Source: an uncultured Tateyamaria sp.
GTDB lineage: Bacteria; Pseudomonadota; Alphaproteobacteria; Rhodobacterales; Rhodobacteraceae
DNA length: 64,000 nucleotides
Direction of reading: 5' to 3'
NCBI RefSeq assembly: GCF_947496075.1
Contig: NZ_CANMBJ010000002.1
Location: 372,001-436,000, forward strand
In this document: positions 53,464 to 61,949 of the stretch, piece after piece
Layout of the letters: each line of letters opens with the position of its first letter
How positions within the stretch are numbered: the first letter of the stretch is position 1
Translations under genes and position numbers: made by a program
Notes under the pieces: model-generated
Told to the model about the DNA's origin: nothing
Databases searched by the model: none
What the model saw: only the letters and a program-made list of their open reading frames with translations

Positions 53464-54947
53464 TGGCTGAATTGAACAAGCTGGGGCTGGCCGAAGCCCG
53501 TGACGCGCTGCGCAACGGCGATGTAACGTCTGTCGAGTTGACCGAGGCATGCCTGACCGAGATCGACGGCGCGGGTGCGCTGAACGCCTTTGTCCACAAC
53601 ACGCCCGAGATTGCGCGGGATCAGGCCAAGGCGGCGGACGTGCGGATCAAGGCGGGCGATGCGCCGGATATGTGCGGGTTGCCCATTGGCATCAAGGACT
53701 TGTTCTGCACCAAAGGTGTGCCGAGCCAGGCCGGGTCGCGCATTCTGGAAGGGTTCCTGCCTGAGTACGAAAGCACTGTAAGCGGCAACCTGTTGGATGC
53801 GGGTGCGGTGATGCTGGGCAAGCTGAACATGGACGAGTTTGCCATGGGCTCGTCCAACGAGACGTCCGTTTATGGCAACGCGGTGAATCCGTGGCGTCGC
53901 GGCAATGATGATGCAGCCTTGACCCCCGGTGGGTCGTCGGGTGGGTCGGCCAGCGCCGTGGCAGCCGACCTGTGCCTTGCTGCGACCGGTACGGACACGG
54001 GCGGATCCATCCGCCAGCCTGCTGCCCTTACTGGCATCACGGGCATCAAACCGACCTATGGGCGGTGTTCACGCTGGGGGGTGGTGGCCTTTGCCTCGTC
54101 CCTCGATCAGGCGGGGCCGATGACCAAGTCGGTGCGTGATGCGGCCATCATGCTGGAGGCCATGTGCAGCCATGACCCAAAGGATTCGACCAGCGCAGAT
54201 CTGCCGGTGCCGAATTTCGAAGCGATGCTGACCGGCGACATCAAGGGCAAGAAGATTGGCATACCGGCGGAATACCGCATGGACGGGATGCCCGAAGAGA
54301 TCGAGACGCTGTGGACGCAGGGTCGCGAGATGCTGGCCGATGCTGGGGCGGAGATTATTGATATCTCGCTGCCCCACACAAAGTATGCGCTGCCTGCCTA
54401 CTATGTGATTGCCCCGGCCGAGGCGTCCTCGAACCTCGCCCGTTATGACGGGGTGCGCTATGGGCATCGTGCCAAGCTGGACCAGGGCGATGGCATCACC
54501 GAGATGTATGAGAAGACCCGTGCGGAAGGGTTTGGTGACGAGGTGAAACGCCGTGTGATGATAGGCACTTACGTGCTGTCGGCAGGCTTCTATGACGCCT
54601 ATTACAACCGCGCGCGCAAGGTGCGGACCCTGATCAAGAAGGATTTCGAGGATGTGTTCGCCCAAGGGATCGACGCGATCCTGACCCCTGCGACGCCGTC
54701 GGCGGCCTTTGGTTTGGGCGAGGTGTCGGATGATCCTGTGCAGATGTATCTGAACGATGTTTTCACTGTCACAGTCAACATGGCGGGCCTGCCGGGCATC
54801 GCTGTCCCCGCGGGGACAGATGCCCAAGGGCTGCCCCTGGGCCTGCAGCTGATTGGCCGCCCATGGGAAGAGGGTGATTTGCTGAACACCGCTTATGCGC
54901 TGGAGGCCCGAGCCGGGTTTGTGGCAAAACCGCAGAAATGGTGGTAG
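53463..54947 (+). CDS. gatA: Glutamyl/aspartyl-tRNA amidotransferase subunit A
   Basis: Amidase-signature subunit of 494 residues that releases ammonia from glutamine for tRNA-dependent transamidation. The Ser-cisSer-Lys triad is visible: K78 in [12 protein letters not shown]158 in [15 protein letters not shown] and S182 in [11 protein letters not shown]. It overlaps gatC by one base, indicating translational coupling. Confidence 0.96.
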   Translation: MAELNKLGLAEARDALRNGDVTSVELTEACLTEIDGAGALNAFVHNTPEIARDQAKAADVRIKAGDAPDMCGLPIGIKDLFCTKGVPSQAGSRILEGFLPEYESTVSGNLLDAGAVMLGKLNMDEFAMGSSNETSVYGNAVNPWRRGNDDAALTPGGSSGGSASAVAADLCLAATGTDTGGSIRQPAALTGITGIKPTYGRCSRWGVVAFASSLDQAGPMTKSVRDAAIMLEAMCSHDPKDSTSADLPVPNFEAMLTGDIKGKKIGIPAEYRMDGMPEEIETLWTQGREMLADAGAEIIDISLPHTKYALPAYYVIAPAEASSNLARYDGVRYGHRAKLDQGDGITEMYEKTRAEGFGDEVKRRVMIGTYVLSAGFYDAYYNRARKVRTLIKKDFEDVFAQGIDAILTPATPSAAFGLGEVSDDPVQMYLNDVFTVTVNMAGLPGIAVPAGTDAQGLPLGLQLIGRPWEEGDLLNTAYALEARAGFVAKPQKWW

Positions 54948-54981
54948 TCCACTTCGACTGTACCAAAGAAGTGTAGAGCAG

Positions 54982-55809
54982 ATGATACTATTTCGCAGTT
55001 TCCTGATCCTCGGCGCCGCAGTCGCTGTATCGGCCTGTCAGCCTGTTGTCCCCGACAGCGGGGGCGGCGTTGTTGATCCAGGCCGCGGCGTTGGTTTCGA
55101 CAATCCCAACACCTTGGCGGCGCGCGAGGCACGTGATGCGCAATTGACGTCGGCAGCGGTGCCCGCGGCCCCGGCAGTGGGCACTCAATCGCTGCCGCCA
55201 GCATCTGGTACGCCGTCTGCGGCGGCTACACGCCCTGCGCCTGCAACCACAGCGCAAGGGCGCACAACGCCACGCGCGGTGTCAAACCCGGCGAGCCTGG
55301 ATGCGGAATTGGCGCAGATCGCAGCGCAGAATGATGCGGCAGCGGCACGTGGCAACTCTGGACAGGCGGTACTCAATGCCAGCCCGTCGAATGCGGCACC
55401 CGTGATCCTGAACAATCCCGGTATCTCGGACGAGAACAGTTTTGATGCCGTGGCATCGCGCGAAAGTATCGAAAGCGATGCTGCGCGTCTGGAGGCGAAC
55501 CGCCAACAGTACCAGGTGGTGCAACCAACCGCGTTGCCGTCACGTGCGAGCAGCGCGCAGCCCAATGTGGTGCAATACGCGTTGCAGACCCGGCACCCCA
55601 AAGGCACCCGTGTGCATCGCCGGTTCAGCGTCGGCTCTGCTGCGAAGTTCCAGCGCAATTGTGCCGAATACAGCTCTGCCGACGAGGCGCAGATTGACTT
55701 TCTGGCCCGTGGTGGACCCGAGCGTGACCGCCGCGGCATTGATCCCGATGGGGATGGCTATGCCTGCGGTTGGGACCCGGCGCCGTTCCGCCGGGCGGCT
55801 GGCAACTGA
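54982..55809 (+). CDS. Lipoprotein with C-terminal Excalibur-like calcium-binding motif
   Basis: Protein of 275 residues with a lipoprotein signal ending in VAVSACQ, a low-complexity Ala/Pro/Thr linker, and a C-terminal domain reading RNCAEYSSADEAQIDFLARG and DPDGDGYACGWDPAPFR. The second part is an Excalibur-type DxDxDG loop with paired cysteines. Start chosen at ATG 54982 (MILFRSF). The role is likely extracytoplasmic and structural; function unknown. It overlaps the amidase frame by about 40 bases. Confidence 0.75.
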   Translation: MILFRSFLILGAAVAVSACQPVVPDSGGGVVDPGRGVGFDNPNTLAAREARDAQLTSAAVPAAPAVGTQSLPPASGTPSAAATRPAPATTAQGRTTPRAVSNPASLDAELAQIAAQNDAAAARGNSGQAVLNASPSNAAPVILNNPGISDENSFDAVASRESIESDAARLEANRQQYQVVQPTALPSRASSAQPNVVQYALQTRHPKGTRVHRRFSVGSAAKFQRNCAEYSSADEAQIDFLARGGPERDRRGIDPDGDGYACGWDPAPFRRAAGN

Positions 55810-56471
55810 TCCGCCACTGGCAGTTTTCGCCGAATTGCGGCCCGCGGCGTGACGGTCTGACGCCGCGCTTTGTCGTGTTGCACTATACGGCGATGGAAAC
55901 GGCGGAGACTGCAATTGAACGCCTGTGCGACCCCGAAGCCGAGGTGTCGGCGCATTACGTGATTTGCGAGTCTGGGCGTGTCACTCAGCTGGTGCCGGAA
56001 GGGTTGCGCGCGTGGCATGCGGGGGAAGGGGAGTGGCAGGGCCTTTCTGACATGAACTCGCGCTCCATCGGTATTGAACTCGACAATGACGGGCGGGGGC
56101 CATTTTCCGAACCGCTGATGCAAAGCCTTGAGGTGCTGTTGCGCATGATCTTGCAAGGTTGGCATATCCCATGCGCCAATGTCATCGGTCATTCGGATAT
56201 GGCGCCGGGCCGCAAGTTCGACCCCGGCCCCTGGTTCGATTGGGCGCGCCTTGAGACACAGGGGCTTGCCGCACGGCGGGGACATGATCGTGGCCCTGGC
56301 GATCCAGACCTTGAGAGTTTTGCAAAGCTGGCCAGATTGGCCGGTTACACCGCTGATACCGATCCCGAAACACTGCTGGCGGCTGTGCGCTTGCGCTTCA
56401 GGCCCTTCAAGGCTGGCCCAATCGAGCCGGAAGACTTCACTCCGATCGGACACAGGGCTATGTGGACTTGA
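55770..56471 (+). CDS. N-acetylmuramoyl-L-alanine amidase, AmpD/Amidase_2 family
   Basis: Peptidoglycan amidase of 233 residues. Zinc ligands in the fold are H38 (VVLHYTAM), H141 (VIGHSDMAPG) and D151 (KFDPGPWFDW). It cleaves the lactyl-alanine bond of muropeptides. No ATG lies before the fold: the frame opens at TTG 55770, inside the lipoprotein gene, and the next in-frame ATG would delete the first zinc ligand. A start near 55810 (IRHWQFSPNCG) with a rare codon is an alternative. Confidence 0.85.
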   Translation: MGPGAVPPGGWQLIRHWQFSPNCGPRRDGLTPRFVVLHYTAMETAETAIERLCDPEAEVSAHYVICESGRVTQLVPEGLRAWHAGEGEWQGLSDMNSRSIGIELDNDGRGPFSEPLMQSLEVLLRMILQGWHIPCANVIGHSDMAPGRKFDPGPWFDWARLETQGLAARRGHDRGPGDPDLESFAKLARLAGYTADTDPETLLAAVRLRFRPFKAGPIEPEDFTPIGHRAMWT

Positions 56472-56479
56472 GCTCCATG

Positions 56480-56516
56480 TTTCTTCTGACTGAAAATACC
56501 ACCGCCGGAGGCTCCC
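56480..56516 (-). repeat. Roseobacter-type intergenic repeat, degenerate copy
   Basis: On the minus strand this reads GGGAGCCTCCGGCGG, then GGTATTTTCAG and AGAAGAAAC. The 15-base core is identical to 51701-51715. It lies between the amidase stop and the RNase P RNA. Confidence 0.65.
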
Positions 56517-56580
56517 ACACCGACAACATGGGCCAAGGACCCCATTGACGCGCCCCCGCTCCCGCACGTAAGGGCAACCG

Positions 56581-56955
56581 GCGCGGAGGGGCGGATGGCC
56601 GCGGCAGAGATGTCGAGGAAAGTCCGGACTCCCAGAAGCAACGGTGCCGGGTAACACCCGGGCGGGGCAACCCGACGGACAGCGCCACAGAAAACAAACC
56701 GCCCCACATGCGGGGTAAGGGTGAAACGGTGGGGTAAGAGCCCACCGCCGGGCTGGCAACAGACCGGGCACGGCAAGCCCCACCGGGAGCAATGCCAAAT
56801 AGGGACCGCGCGCTGGGCAACCAGCGGGGCCGCTTCTGCCCCAGCAGGTCCGGGTTGGCAGCTAGAGGGATGTTGGCAACAGCATCCCAAGATGAATGGT
56901 CATCTCGGGCAGGGTAACCTGCCTAGACAGAATCCGGCTTACAGCCCCTCCGCGC
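56581..56955 (+). ncRNA. rnpB: RNase P RNA, bacterial type A
   Basis: Catalytic RNA of ribonuclease P. The conserved core is readable: GAGGAAAGTCCGGACTCC near 56614 (P4 5' side), GGTAAGGGTGAAACGGT and GGTAAGAGCCCACCG near 56714-56750, and GACAGAATCCGGCTTACAG near 56926 (P4 3' side). The ends GCGCGGAGGGG and CCCCTCCGCGC pair as helix P1 and set the borders to within a few bases. Length is about 375 bases, usual for alphaproteobacteria. Confidence 0.95.
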
Positions 56956-56977
56956 ACGATCATCTGCCACGAAGAAA

Positions 56978-57001
56978 GGGCAAGCGCCTGCGCACTTGCC
57001 C
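56978..57001 (-). terminator. Terminator of the YHS-domain gene
   Basis: On the minus strand GGGCAAG and CTTGCCC form a stem around a ten-base loop that can pair further, and TTTCTT follows. It ends 56 bases after the YHS gene stop. It could also cap rnpB from the other side. Confidence 0.6.
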
Positions 57002-57056
57002 TCGGTATTCAATCCAATCCGAACACGACCGGGTCCGACTGGAATTGAACGCTCTG

Positions 57057-57545
57057 TCAGAGTTCTTCGACCGGCGTGCTGCGGATGTCCGTCCACTGCG
57101 TTGCCGCCTTGGAGATCGTTCCGGCGCGGTCCTTGTTGAATGCTTCGAAGATGTCGGCGTTCAGGAAAACGTAGAGCTTGTTGTCGATCACGGCGGCATA
57201 GTCGGGATCGCCGTCGAACTTTTTGCCCACGGACACGCCGAAGGTGCAGAAGCCCCCGTTTTGCGGCAGGTACTCTGCCGGTGCGGCCTTGAATGTCTTC
57301 AGGTTGGCTTCGGATGCAAAGCGGTAGGCAACGCCGTCATGGACGACCGTGTGTGCGGCAACACCTTCGATGGGATCACCCGATGCGATGAAGGCTACGG
57401 GATCGACACCGTGCAGGCCAAGGGGAGCACCGGCAGCCGTGATACCGGTCGAGACATTGTATTCATCTGCGGCCATGGCTTGCGAGGTGAAGGACAGCGC
57501 TGCGGCGCCTGCGATGATGGTGGCAAGTGTGAGAGTGCGAAACAT
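57057..57545 (-). CDS. Exported YHS-domain protein
   Basis: Protein of 162 residues with a Sec signal (LATIIAGAAALSFTSQAMAA). The mature part has the YHS pattern: GVDPVAFIASGDPIEGVAAH, HDGVAYRFASEANLKTFKA and LPQNGGFCTFGVSVGKKF. YHS domains are linked to metal handling; this exported form is common in proteobacteria. The ATG follows GAAAGGAAAA. It is downstream of a small membrane protein gene and an AraC regulator on the same strand. Confidence 0.88.
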   Translation of the reverse strand: MFRTLTLATIIAGAAALSFTSQAMAADEYNVSTGITAAGAPLGLHGVDPVAFIASGDPIEGVAAHTVVHDGVAYRFASEANLKTFKAAPAEYLPQNGGFCTFGVSVGKKFDGDPDYAAVIDNKLYVFLNADIFEAFNKDRAGTISKAATQWTDIRSTPVEEL

Positions 57546-57659
57546 GGGTTTTCCTTTCGTTTCGAGGGGTGTTGGGCATAGCCCGGTTGGTTTGGCGCAG
57601 CAGCTGCCATGCCAAAGAGGAGGTTTCTGAGAGGGAGAGAAGGTTTTTGGGGTGAGGCC

Positions 57660-58031
57660 TTAGAGCAGGCCCGGCTCGGCGGTATCAGCCTTGTGCAGAG
57701 ACACCACCACAGCCACGGTTGCGCCCAAGACCCAGTAGTAAGCGGCGTCGAGACCGGAGAACCCGAAGAGGAACGGTGCAGCGAGGAATGCGCCACCAAC
57801 GACACCATCGACGGTGAGGTGCAGTTTGTAGGGCAGGACCCGGATCAGGCCGAGGTGATGATCGGTCAGCACCGTCAGGACAAAGGCCGCGACACCGGTG
57901 ATGACAGAGAGCCAGAAGGCCATAGGGTGCGATTGACCCAAGCCCACAAGACCCGGCATGGCCATCAGGCCAATGGCCACGGGATAGTCGAGATAGGCGT
58001 GGATTTCCTTGCTGACAAAACGCAATGACAT
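57660..58031 (-). CDS. Four-helix membrane protein, SPW-repeat-like
   Basis: Protein of 123 residues with about four transmembrane helices (FWLSVITGVAAFVLTVL, GGAFLAAPFLFGFSGL, YYWVLGATVAVVVSL). The layout resembles SPW-repeat membrane proteins; function unknown. Start chosen at ATG 58031 behind GAAAGGAAAA, the same ribosome site as the YHS gene, which supports joint expression. It follows the AraC regulator by 125 bases. Confidence 0.65.
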   Translation of the reverse strand: MSLRFVSKEIHAYLDYPVAIGLMAMPGLVGLGQSHPMAFWLSVITGVAAFVLTVLTDHHLGLIRVLPYKLHLTVDGVVGGAFLAAPFLFGFSGLDAAYYWVLGATVAVVVSLHKADTAEPGLL

Positions 58032-58156
58032 GAGTTTTCCTTTCGAAATCGATGCGGCGATCTGTGCCGCTGTGATGAAAGAAAAATGTGCGTTTCTGCC
58101 CCTGAATTCCATTTTCGAACGTTCAGCTTTCTTGACCAATCGTTCGGATTTCTGGA

Positions 58157-59119
58157 CTAGCTGGCGATCTGGCGCGCTTTTTCGATGTGTTCGTTCCGAA
58201 ATGCGGCTGGGCTTTGTCCAACTTCGCGTTTGAAGACACGTGCGAATGCGGAATCCGAAGCGTACCCGACATCCCGCGCAATCTCGGCGATGGGTTTGTT
58301 CTGCGTGATCAGGTCCTGCTGTGCGATCTGCATCCGCCAGTCCGTCAGGTATTGCAGCGGCGTCACGCCCATCTTTTGCGCGAAGTGCACCGCGAACCCG
58401 GTGCGCGACTGTCCGGCAGCGCGGGCGAGGCTTTCGACGCTCCACCCTTCGGCGGGTTGCTTGTGAAACGCCATGAGTGCGCGCGAGATGTGCGGATCGG
58501 CAAACCCGGCGAGGCCCGTTTGCGTGGCGGCATCTGTTTCGATGAAGGTACGCAGGGCTTGGGCAAAGATCACCTCGGAGATTTTTTGGGCGATCAAGTC
58601 ACTGCCCAGCTTGTCCTGCCCGGTTTCGTCGGCAATCAGCCGCAGCGATGTTTCCATCCAGCGCCCGGCGCTTTCCCCGTAATTGGGGATCAGGATGTAG
58701 TCCGGCAATTGGTTCAGCAACATATGCGATGCGTGATCCGCCAGCGAAAAGTGGCCGCAGATGAGTTGTGTGTCCCTGTCATCCTCGACGCCGCCATAGA
58801 CCAGGACACCTTCACCACTGTAGCCCGAGCTTTCCAGCACCGTTTCCAGTGGCAGAACGGTATCCTTGTCATGCCGCCCGCTGAAAAGATCATGGGCCGC
58901 ACCGTGCGGAATGATGATCAGGTCGCCTTGGGCCAGCGAGACAGTCGTGCCAGACGGTTTGATCCGGACGCGACACTCCCCGCGATGGGCGAAGTGAAAG
59001 CGCGCGACCTTCTCGTGCGTGGGCACGGCCACACCCCAGGGTGGGGTGAAGGACGTCCGAAAGTACAAGGTGCCCTTGAGCGTGAGTCGGGTCAGGATAT
59101 CGCTGAGTGGGTCAAGCAT
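58157..59119 (-). CDS. AraC-family transcriptional regulator
   Basis: Regulator of 320 residues. The N-terminal AraC_N/cupin_6 domain (VSLAQGDLIIIPHGAAHDLF, CGHFSLADHASHMLLNQLPD) precedes a C-terminal double helix-turn-helix (WSVESLARAAGQSRTGFAVH, IAEIARDVGYASDSAFARVF). It probably activates the two envelope genes downstream in response to a small ligand (inference from context). Confidence 0.9.
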   Translation of the reverse strand: MLDPLSDILTRLTLKGTLYFRTSFTPPWGVAVPTHEKVARFHFAHRGECRVRIKPSGTTVSLAQGDLIIIPHGAAHDLFSGRHDKDTVLPLETVLESSGYSGEGVLVYGGVEDDRDTQLICGHFSLADHASHMLLNQLPDYILIPNYGESAGRWMETSLRLIADETGQDKLGSDLIAQKISEVIFAQALRTFIETDAATQTGLAGFADPHISRALMAFHKQPAEGWSVESLARAAGQSRTGFAVHFAQKMGVTPLQYLTDWRMQIAQQDLITQNKPIAEIARDVGYASDSAFARVFKREVGQSPAAFRNEHIEKARQIAS

Positions 59120-59289
59120 GGTTCTGAGATGGGCATGCAGCGACCCACCTGTCCAGCAGTTGGAACGATCGGCACACTAAAGTGAATGCGCGGGCGGGTT
59201 TTCGGAGTGGAATCAACCGGGATATTGCCCGTGAGATGGGGGGATACGGAAAAATCGGACCTCGCCCTACGTTCCCGGCCTGCGCGGGG

Positions 59290-59317
59290 TTGACTCGGGG
59301 GGGCACGCGGGTAAAAG
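59290..59317 (+). promoter_or_regulatory. Possible rpmG promoter
   Basis: TTGACT at 59290-59295 and TAAAAG at 59312-59317 are 16 bases apart, 68 bases before the rpmG start. The -10 element is weak. Confidence 0.3.
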
Positions 59318-59384
59318 CCCACCTCTAGACGAATTTCCCGCCAGCGGGCCGACTTGGCTTATTTGGCGATGCAGGAGACACCAG

Positions 59385-59552
59385 ATGGCCAAGCCAACCA
59401 CGATCAAGATCCGCCTGAACTCGACCGCAGGCACCGGCCACTTCTATGTGACCAAGAAAAACGCGCGCACCATGACCGAGAAAATGGTCGTACGGAAGTA
59501 CGATCCCGTGGCGCGCAAGCACGTGGAATACAAGGAAGGCAAGATCAAGTAA
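59385..59552 (+). CDS. rpmG: 50S ribosomal protein L33
   Basis: Ribosomal protein of 55 residues: [20 protein letters not shown], then [20 protein letters not shown] and a Lys-rich end. It is the zinc-free form, as the Cys pairs are absent. The ATG follows AGGAGA. A terminator follows 25 bases after the stop. Confidence 0.96.
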   Translation: MAKPTTIKIRLNSTAGTGHFYVTKKNARTMTEKMVVRKYDPVARKHVEYKEGKIK

Positions 59553-59580
59553 GATCGCCCCATCCTTCGTGATTTCCAAA

Positions 59581-59612
59581 GCCGCGCCGCAAGGACGCGG
59601 CCTTTTTCTTTT
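59581..59612 (+). terminator. Intrinsic terminator of rpmG
   Basis: GCCGCG at 59581-59586 pairs with CGCGGC at 59596-59601, followed by a T-rich tract. Confidence 0.8.
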
Positions 59613-59624
59613 CTGGAGGCTCAC

Positions 59625-60101
59625 GTGATTATCCGACCCACGACCAAGGCGGACATGGCTGCTGTCGATGCGCTGTTGGCGCGGACCTATCCAAAGCTGC
59701 TCAAGGCGGACTATCCGCCCTCTGTGCTTGTGACAGCCTTGCCCATCATCAGCCGCGCGCGGCCAGAGCTGTTGGTGTGCGGCACGTATTACGTGGTCGA
59801 GGAGGACGGAGCGGTCCTTGGGGCCGGTGGATGGACGCGCGACAAACGTGATCGGCGCCTGGGCCATATCCGCCACGTTGTGACCGATGATCGGGCGCTG
59901 CGCCGTGGGGTGGGGCGGCGGCTGATGTCACATTGCTTTGATGTAGCGCGCGCCGCCGGGGTCAAACGGATGGAATGCTGGGCCACGCGGACGGCGGTGC
60001 CGTTCTATGCAGCCGTCGGGTTCGTGGAAGCTGGACCCATCGACGTGCAGTTGCAGAGCGGGATCGTGTTTCCGTCTGTGCGAATGCTGCGCGATTTGTA
60101 G
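59625..60101 (+). CDS. GNAT-family N-acetyltransferase
   Basis: Protein of 158 residues with the GNAT fold: MIIRPTTKADMAAVDALLAR, AVLGAGGWTRD, IRHVVTDDRALRRGVGRRLM (acetyl-CoA loop R-x-x-G-x-G/R) and FYAAVGFVEAG. Substrate is unknown. The start is GTG at 59625 behind GGAGG. Confidence 0.9.
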   Translation: MIIRPTTKADMAAVDALLARTYPKLLKADYPPSVLVTALPIISRARPELLVCGTYYVVEEDGAVLGAGGWTRDKRDRRLGHIRHVVTDDRALRRGVGRRLMSHCFDVARAAGVKRMECWATRTAVPFYAAVGFVEAGPIDVQLQSGIVFPSVRMLRDL

Positions 60102-60105
60102 CCGC

Positions 60106-60567
60106 CTAGCCTGGTTTGGTGCTTGGCGTGCCATCGAGCGTTTCGTAGCGGCGGCTGTTACTTGTCCGGTCATTGATCAGGACACGGTCCAGCGTGGGAT
60201 ATGTGACACGGTCCTGTGGCGCGCGCGTGCCAATCACGACATAGCGCGCGTCGGCGCGACTGTCGTTGCGCAGGTTGTGGCCCACGGGCGTGCCTGCGGC
60301 CCATGTCGCGGCGTCCCCTTCCGTGAGCGTGGTTTCGGTGTCGTCCTCGATCAACGTGACGGTGCCTGATAACATGAGAATCATCTCGTCCTCGGTCGCG
60401 TGCCAATGGTTGTAGGACGAGGACGAGCCCGGTGGCAGCGTCTCGATGAACGCCCCGAACTGTGTAAGGCCGCCCGTATCGCTGATCAACTCGGCGGTGT
60501 AAGGCCCCAGCGGGTCGTCGGCTTTGCCACGGTCCGTGCGGGCTGTGCCGCGCTTGATCACTGTCAT
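60106..60567 (-). CDS. Cupin-domain protein
   Basis: Single-domain cupin of 153 residues. The metal site is visible as NHWHATEDEMILMLSGTVTL (H-x-H...E) and a later GHNLRND His. Function is unknown; such cupins bind or isomerise small molecules. It is convergent with the GNAT gene, four bases apart. Confidence 0.88.
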   Translation of the reverse strand: MTVIKRGTARTDRGKADDPLGPYTAELISDTGGLTQFGAFIETLPPGSSSSYNHWHATEDEMILMLSGTVTLIEDDTETTLTEGDAATWAAGTPVGHNLRNDSRADARYVVIGTRAPQDRVTYPTLDRVLINDRTSNSRRYETLDGTPSTKPG

Positions 60568-60591
60568 GTATCCCCCTTCCGAAATAAAAAA

Positions 60592-60616
60592 GGCCGGTCG
60601 CTTGGACCGGCCTTTT
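60592..60616. terminator. Terminator of the Bax inhibitor-1 gene
   Basis: GGCCGGTC at 60592-60599 pairs with GACCGGCC at 60605-60612. On the minus strand a run of six T follows, ending transcripts from 61416. Confidence 0.85.
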
Positions 60617-60636
60617 CGTCTGTCTGTGCATGCAGG

Positions 60637-61416
60637 TTATTCCTGCTGCCCCATGAACATGAGCAAGAACTGGAACATGTTCAGGAACGAGATATAGAGG
60701 CTGAGCGCGCCATCAATGGCGGCTTTGTCCAGCCAATCCTGATCACCATGTGCGGCATGTGCCACATAGGTGTTCTTGATGTCCTGGGTATAGAACGCTG
60801 TCAGACCGGCAAAGATCAGAACGCCGATGGCTGAGATTGCCATCATCATAACGCCCGATTGCAGGAACAGGTTGATGATCATCGCCACGATCAGGCCGAT
60901 CACACCCATCATCAGGAAGGTGCCCATGCCGCTCAGGTCTTTCTTGGTGGTGTAGCCATAGAGGCTCAGACCGGCAAAAGCGATCGCGGTGACCAGGAAG
61001 GTCTGGGTGATCGAGAACGGCGTGAAGACCAGGAAGATGGAGCTCATCGACACGCCCATGACGGCGGCGAAGATGAAGAAGCCAAGCTGCACGGCGGCTG
61101 CAGAGCCACGACGCATCAGCGCGCCCCAGCCGAACAGCAGGAAGGCGAGTGGTGCAAACATGACGACCCAGCGCAGCGGGGTGGTGTACAGCACTGTGCC
61201 GAGGCCTGTCAGGTACTGGCCTTCTCGCAGGGCAACGGTTGCACCTGTCGGGTCGGATGTGACAGCGAGGCCAGCAATGGCCCATGCCGCCAATGCGGTG
61301 ATGAGCATGCCGACCGACATGGTCCCATACACTTTGTTCATATGCGCGCGTAGGCCCGCATCGATCTGGGCGGCGCGTGTACCGGCCGCGGACCGGATCG
61401 TATTCAACTCAGCCAT
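60637..61416 (-). CDS. Bax inhibitor-1/YccA-family membrane protein
   Basis: Integral membrane protein of 259 residues with seven hydrophobic helices. Family features include MNKVYGTMSVGMLITALAAW, GVSMSSIFLVFTPFSITQTF, YGYTTKKDLSGMGTFLMMG and the acidic C-terminal YTQDIKN. Members are pH-dependent calcium-leak channels or regulators of membrane proteases. Start ATG 61416 follows GGAGG. A GC-rich hairpin lies in the leader. Confidence 0.93.
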   Translation of the reverse strand: MAELNTIRSAAGTRAAQIDAGLRAHMNKVYGTMSVGMLITALAAWAIAGLAVTSDPTGATVALREGQYLTGLGTVLYTTPLRWVVMFAPLAFLLFGWGALMRRGSAAAVQLGFFIFAAVMGVSMSSIFLVFTPFSITQTFLVTAIAFAGLSLYGYTTKKDLSGMGTFLMMGVIGLIVAMIINLFLQSGVMMMAISAIGVLIFAGLTAFYTQDIKNTYVAHAAHGDQDWLDKAAIDGALSLYISFLNMFQFLLMFMGQQE

Positions 61417-61442
61417 GACTGACCTCCAAATTGATACCAATT

Positions 61443-61461
61443 CCGGCGGCTGATCCGCCGG
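61443..61461. other. GC hairpin in the Bax inhibitor-1 leader
   Basis: CCGGCGG at 61443-61449 pairs with CCGCCGG at 61455-61461 around five bases, 27 bases upstream of the start codon. It may lie in the transcript leader. Confidence 0.45.
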
Positions 61462-61609
61462 TCGCGGATTTACGCCCGCGTTGTGCTAAATATCGGGTCA
61501 GTTTCCCTTTCATTCAAGGGTTTTTAAGGGCTTTCCTGCTGGTTGGATGCGACATTCCGACCAATTTTGTCATAAATGCCGCACACTTCACGTGTACCGC
61601 GTCAATTGA

Positions 61610-61825
61610 TCAGTCCCGCCATGTGGCAGGAACGTCCCAGATCGGCTTTGCGCTTTCGCGTGTGGCGCGCTCTGAATTGATGCCGATATCGTCCAGGCGT
61701 TGTGCATCCAGGCGGGCAAGGGCGCGGCGGGATTTCCAAACATCAAGGATCATCCTCAGCGTCGGAAGGCGACGTGCCGCAGGCTTCATATTGGTGTGAC
61801 GGGTGGTGATGTCGGTAAATGCCAT
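61610..61825 (-). CDS. DUF1127 (YjiS-like) small protein
   Basis: Protein of 71 residues. The C-terminal 45 residues carry the DUF1127 motif (WKSRRALARLDAQRLDDIGI followed by NSERATRESAKPIWD). Small DUF1127 proteins of alphaproteobacteria take part in RNA metabolism and phosphate or carbon adaptation. Start ATG 61825 follows AAAGGAC. It is divergent from a LysR regulator. Confidence 0.88.
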   Translation of the reverse strand: MAFTDITTRHTNMKPAARRLPTLRMILDVWKSRRALARLDAQRLDDIGINSERATRESAKPIWDVPATWRD

Positions 61826-61867
61826 CGGGCTGTCCTTTCTAATTCCGTGATGAATGACCAGGGTCAA

Positions 61868-61939
61868 ATCAAGTGTCTTGATGTATATGGGGGAATATGG
61901 CACATTCTTAAAGCGAATGTTTTTGATATAAAGTATCAA
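61868..61939. promoter_or_regulatory. Two TTGAT/ATCAA dyads in the DUF1127/LysR divergent region
   Basis: ATCAAG-TGT-CTTGAT (61868-61882) and TTGATA-TAAAG-TATCAA (61923-61939) are perfect dyads with the same half-site core. The second fits the LysR T-N11-A layout and lies just before the LysR ribosome site. Confidence 0.6.
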
Positions 61940-61949
61940 GGAGTGTGAT

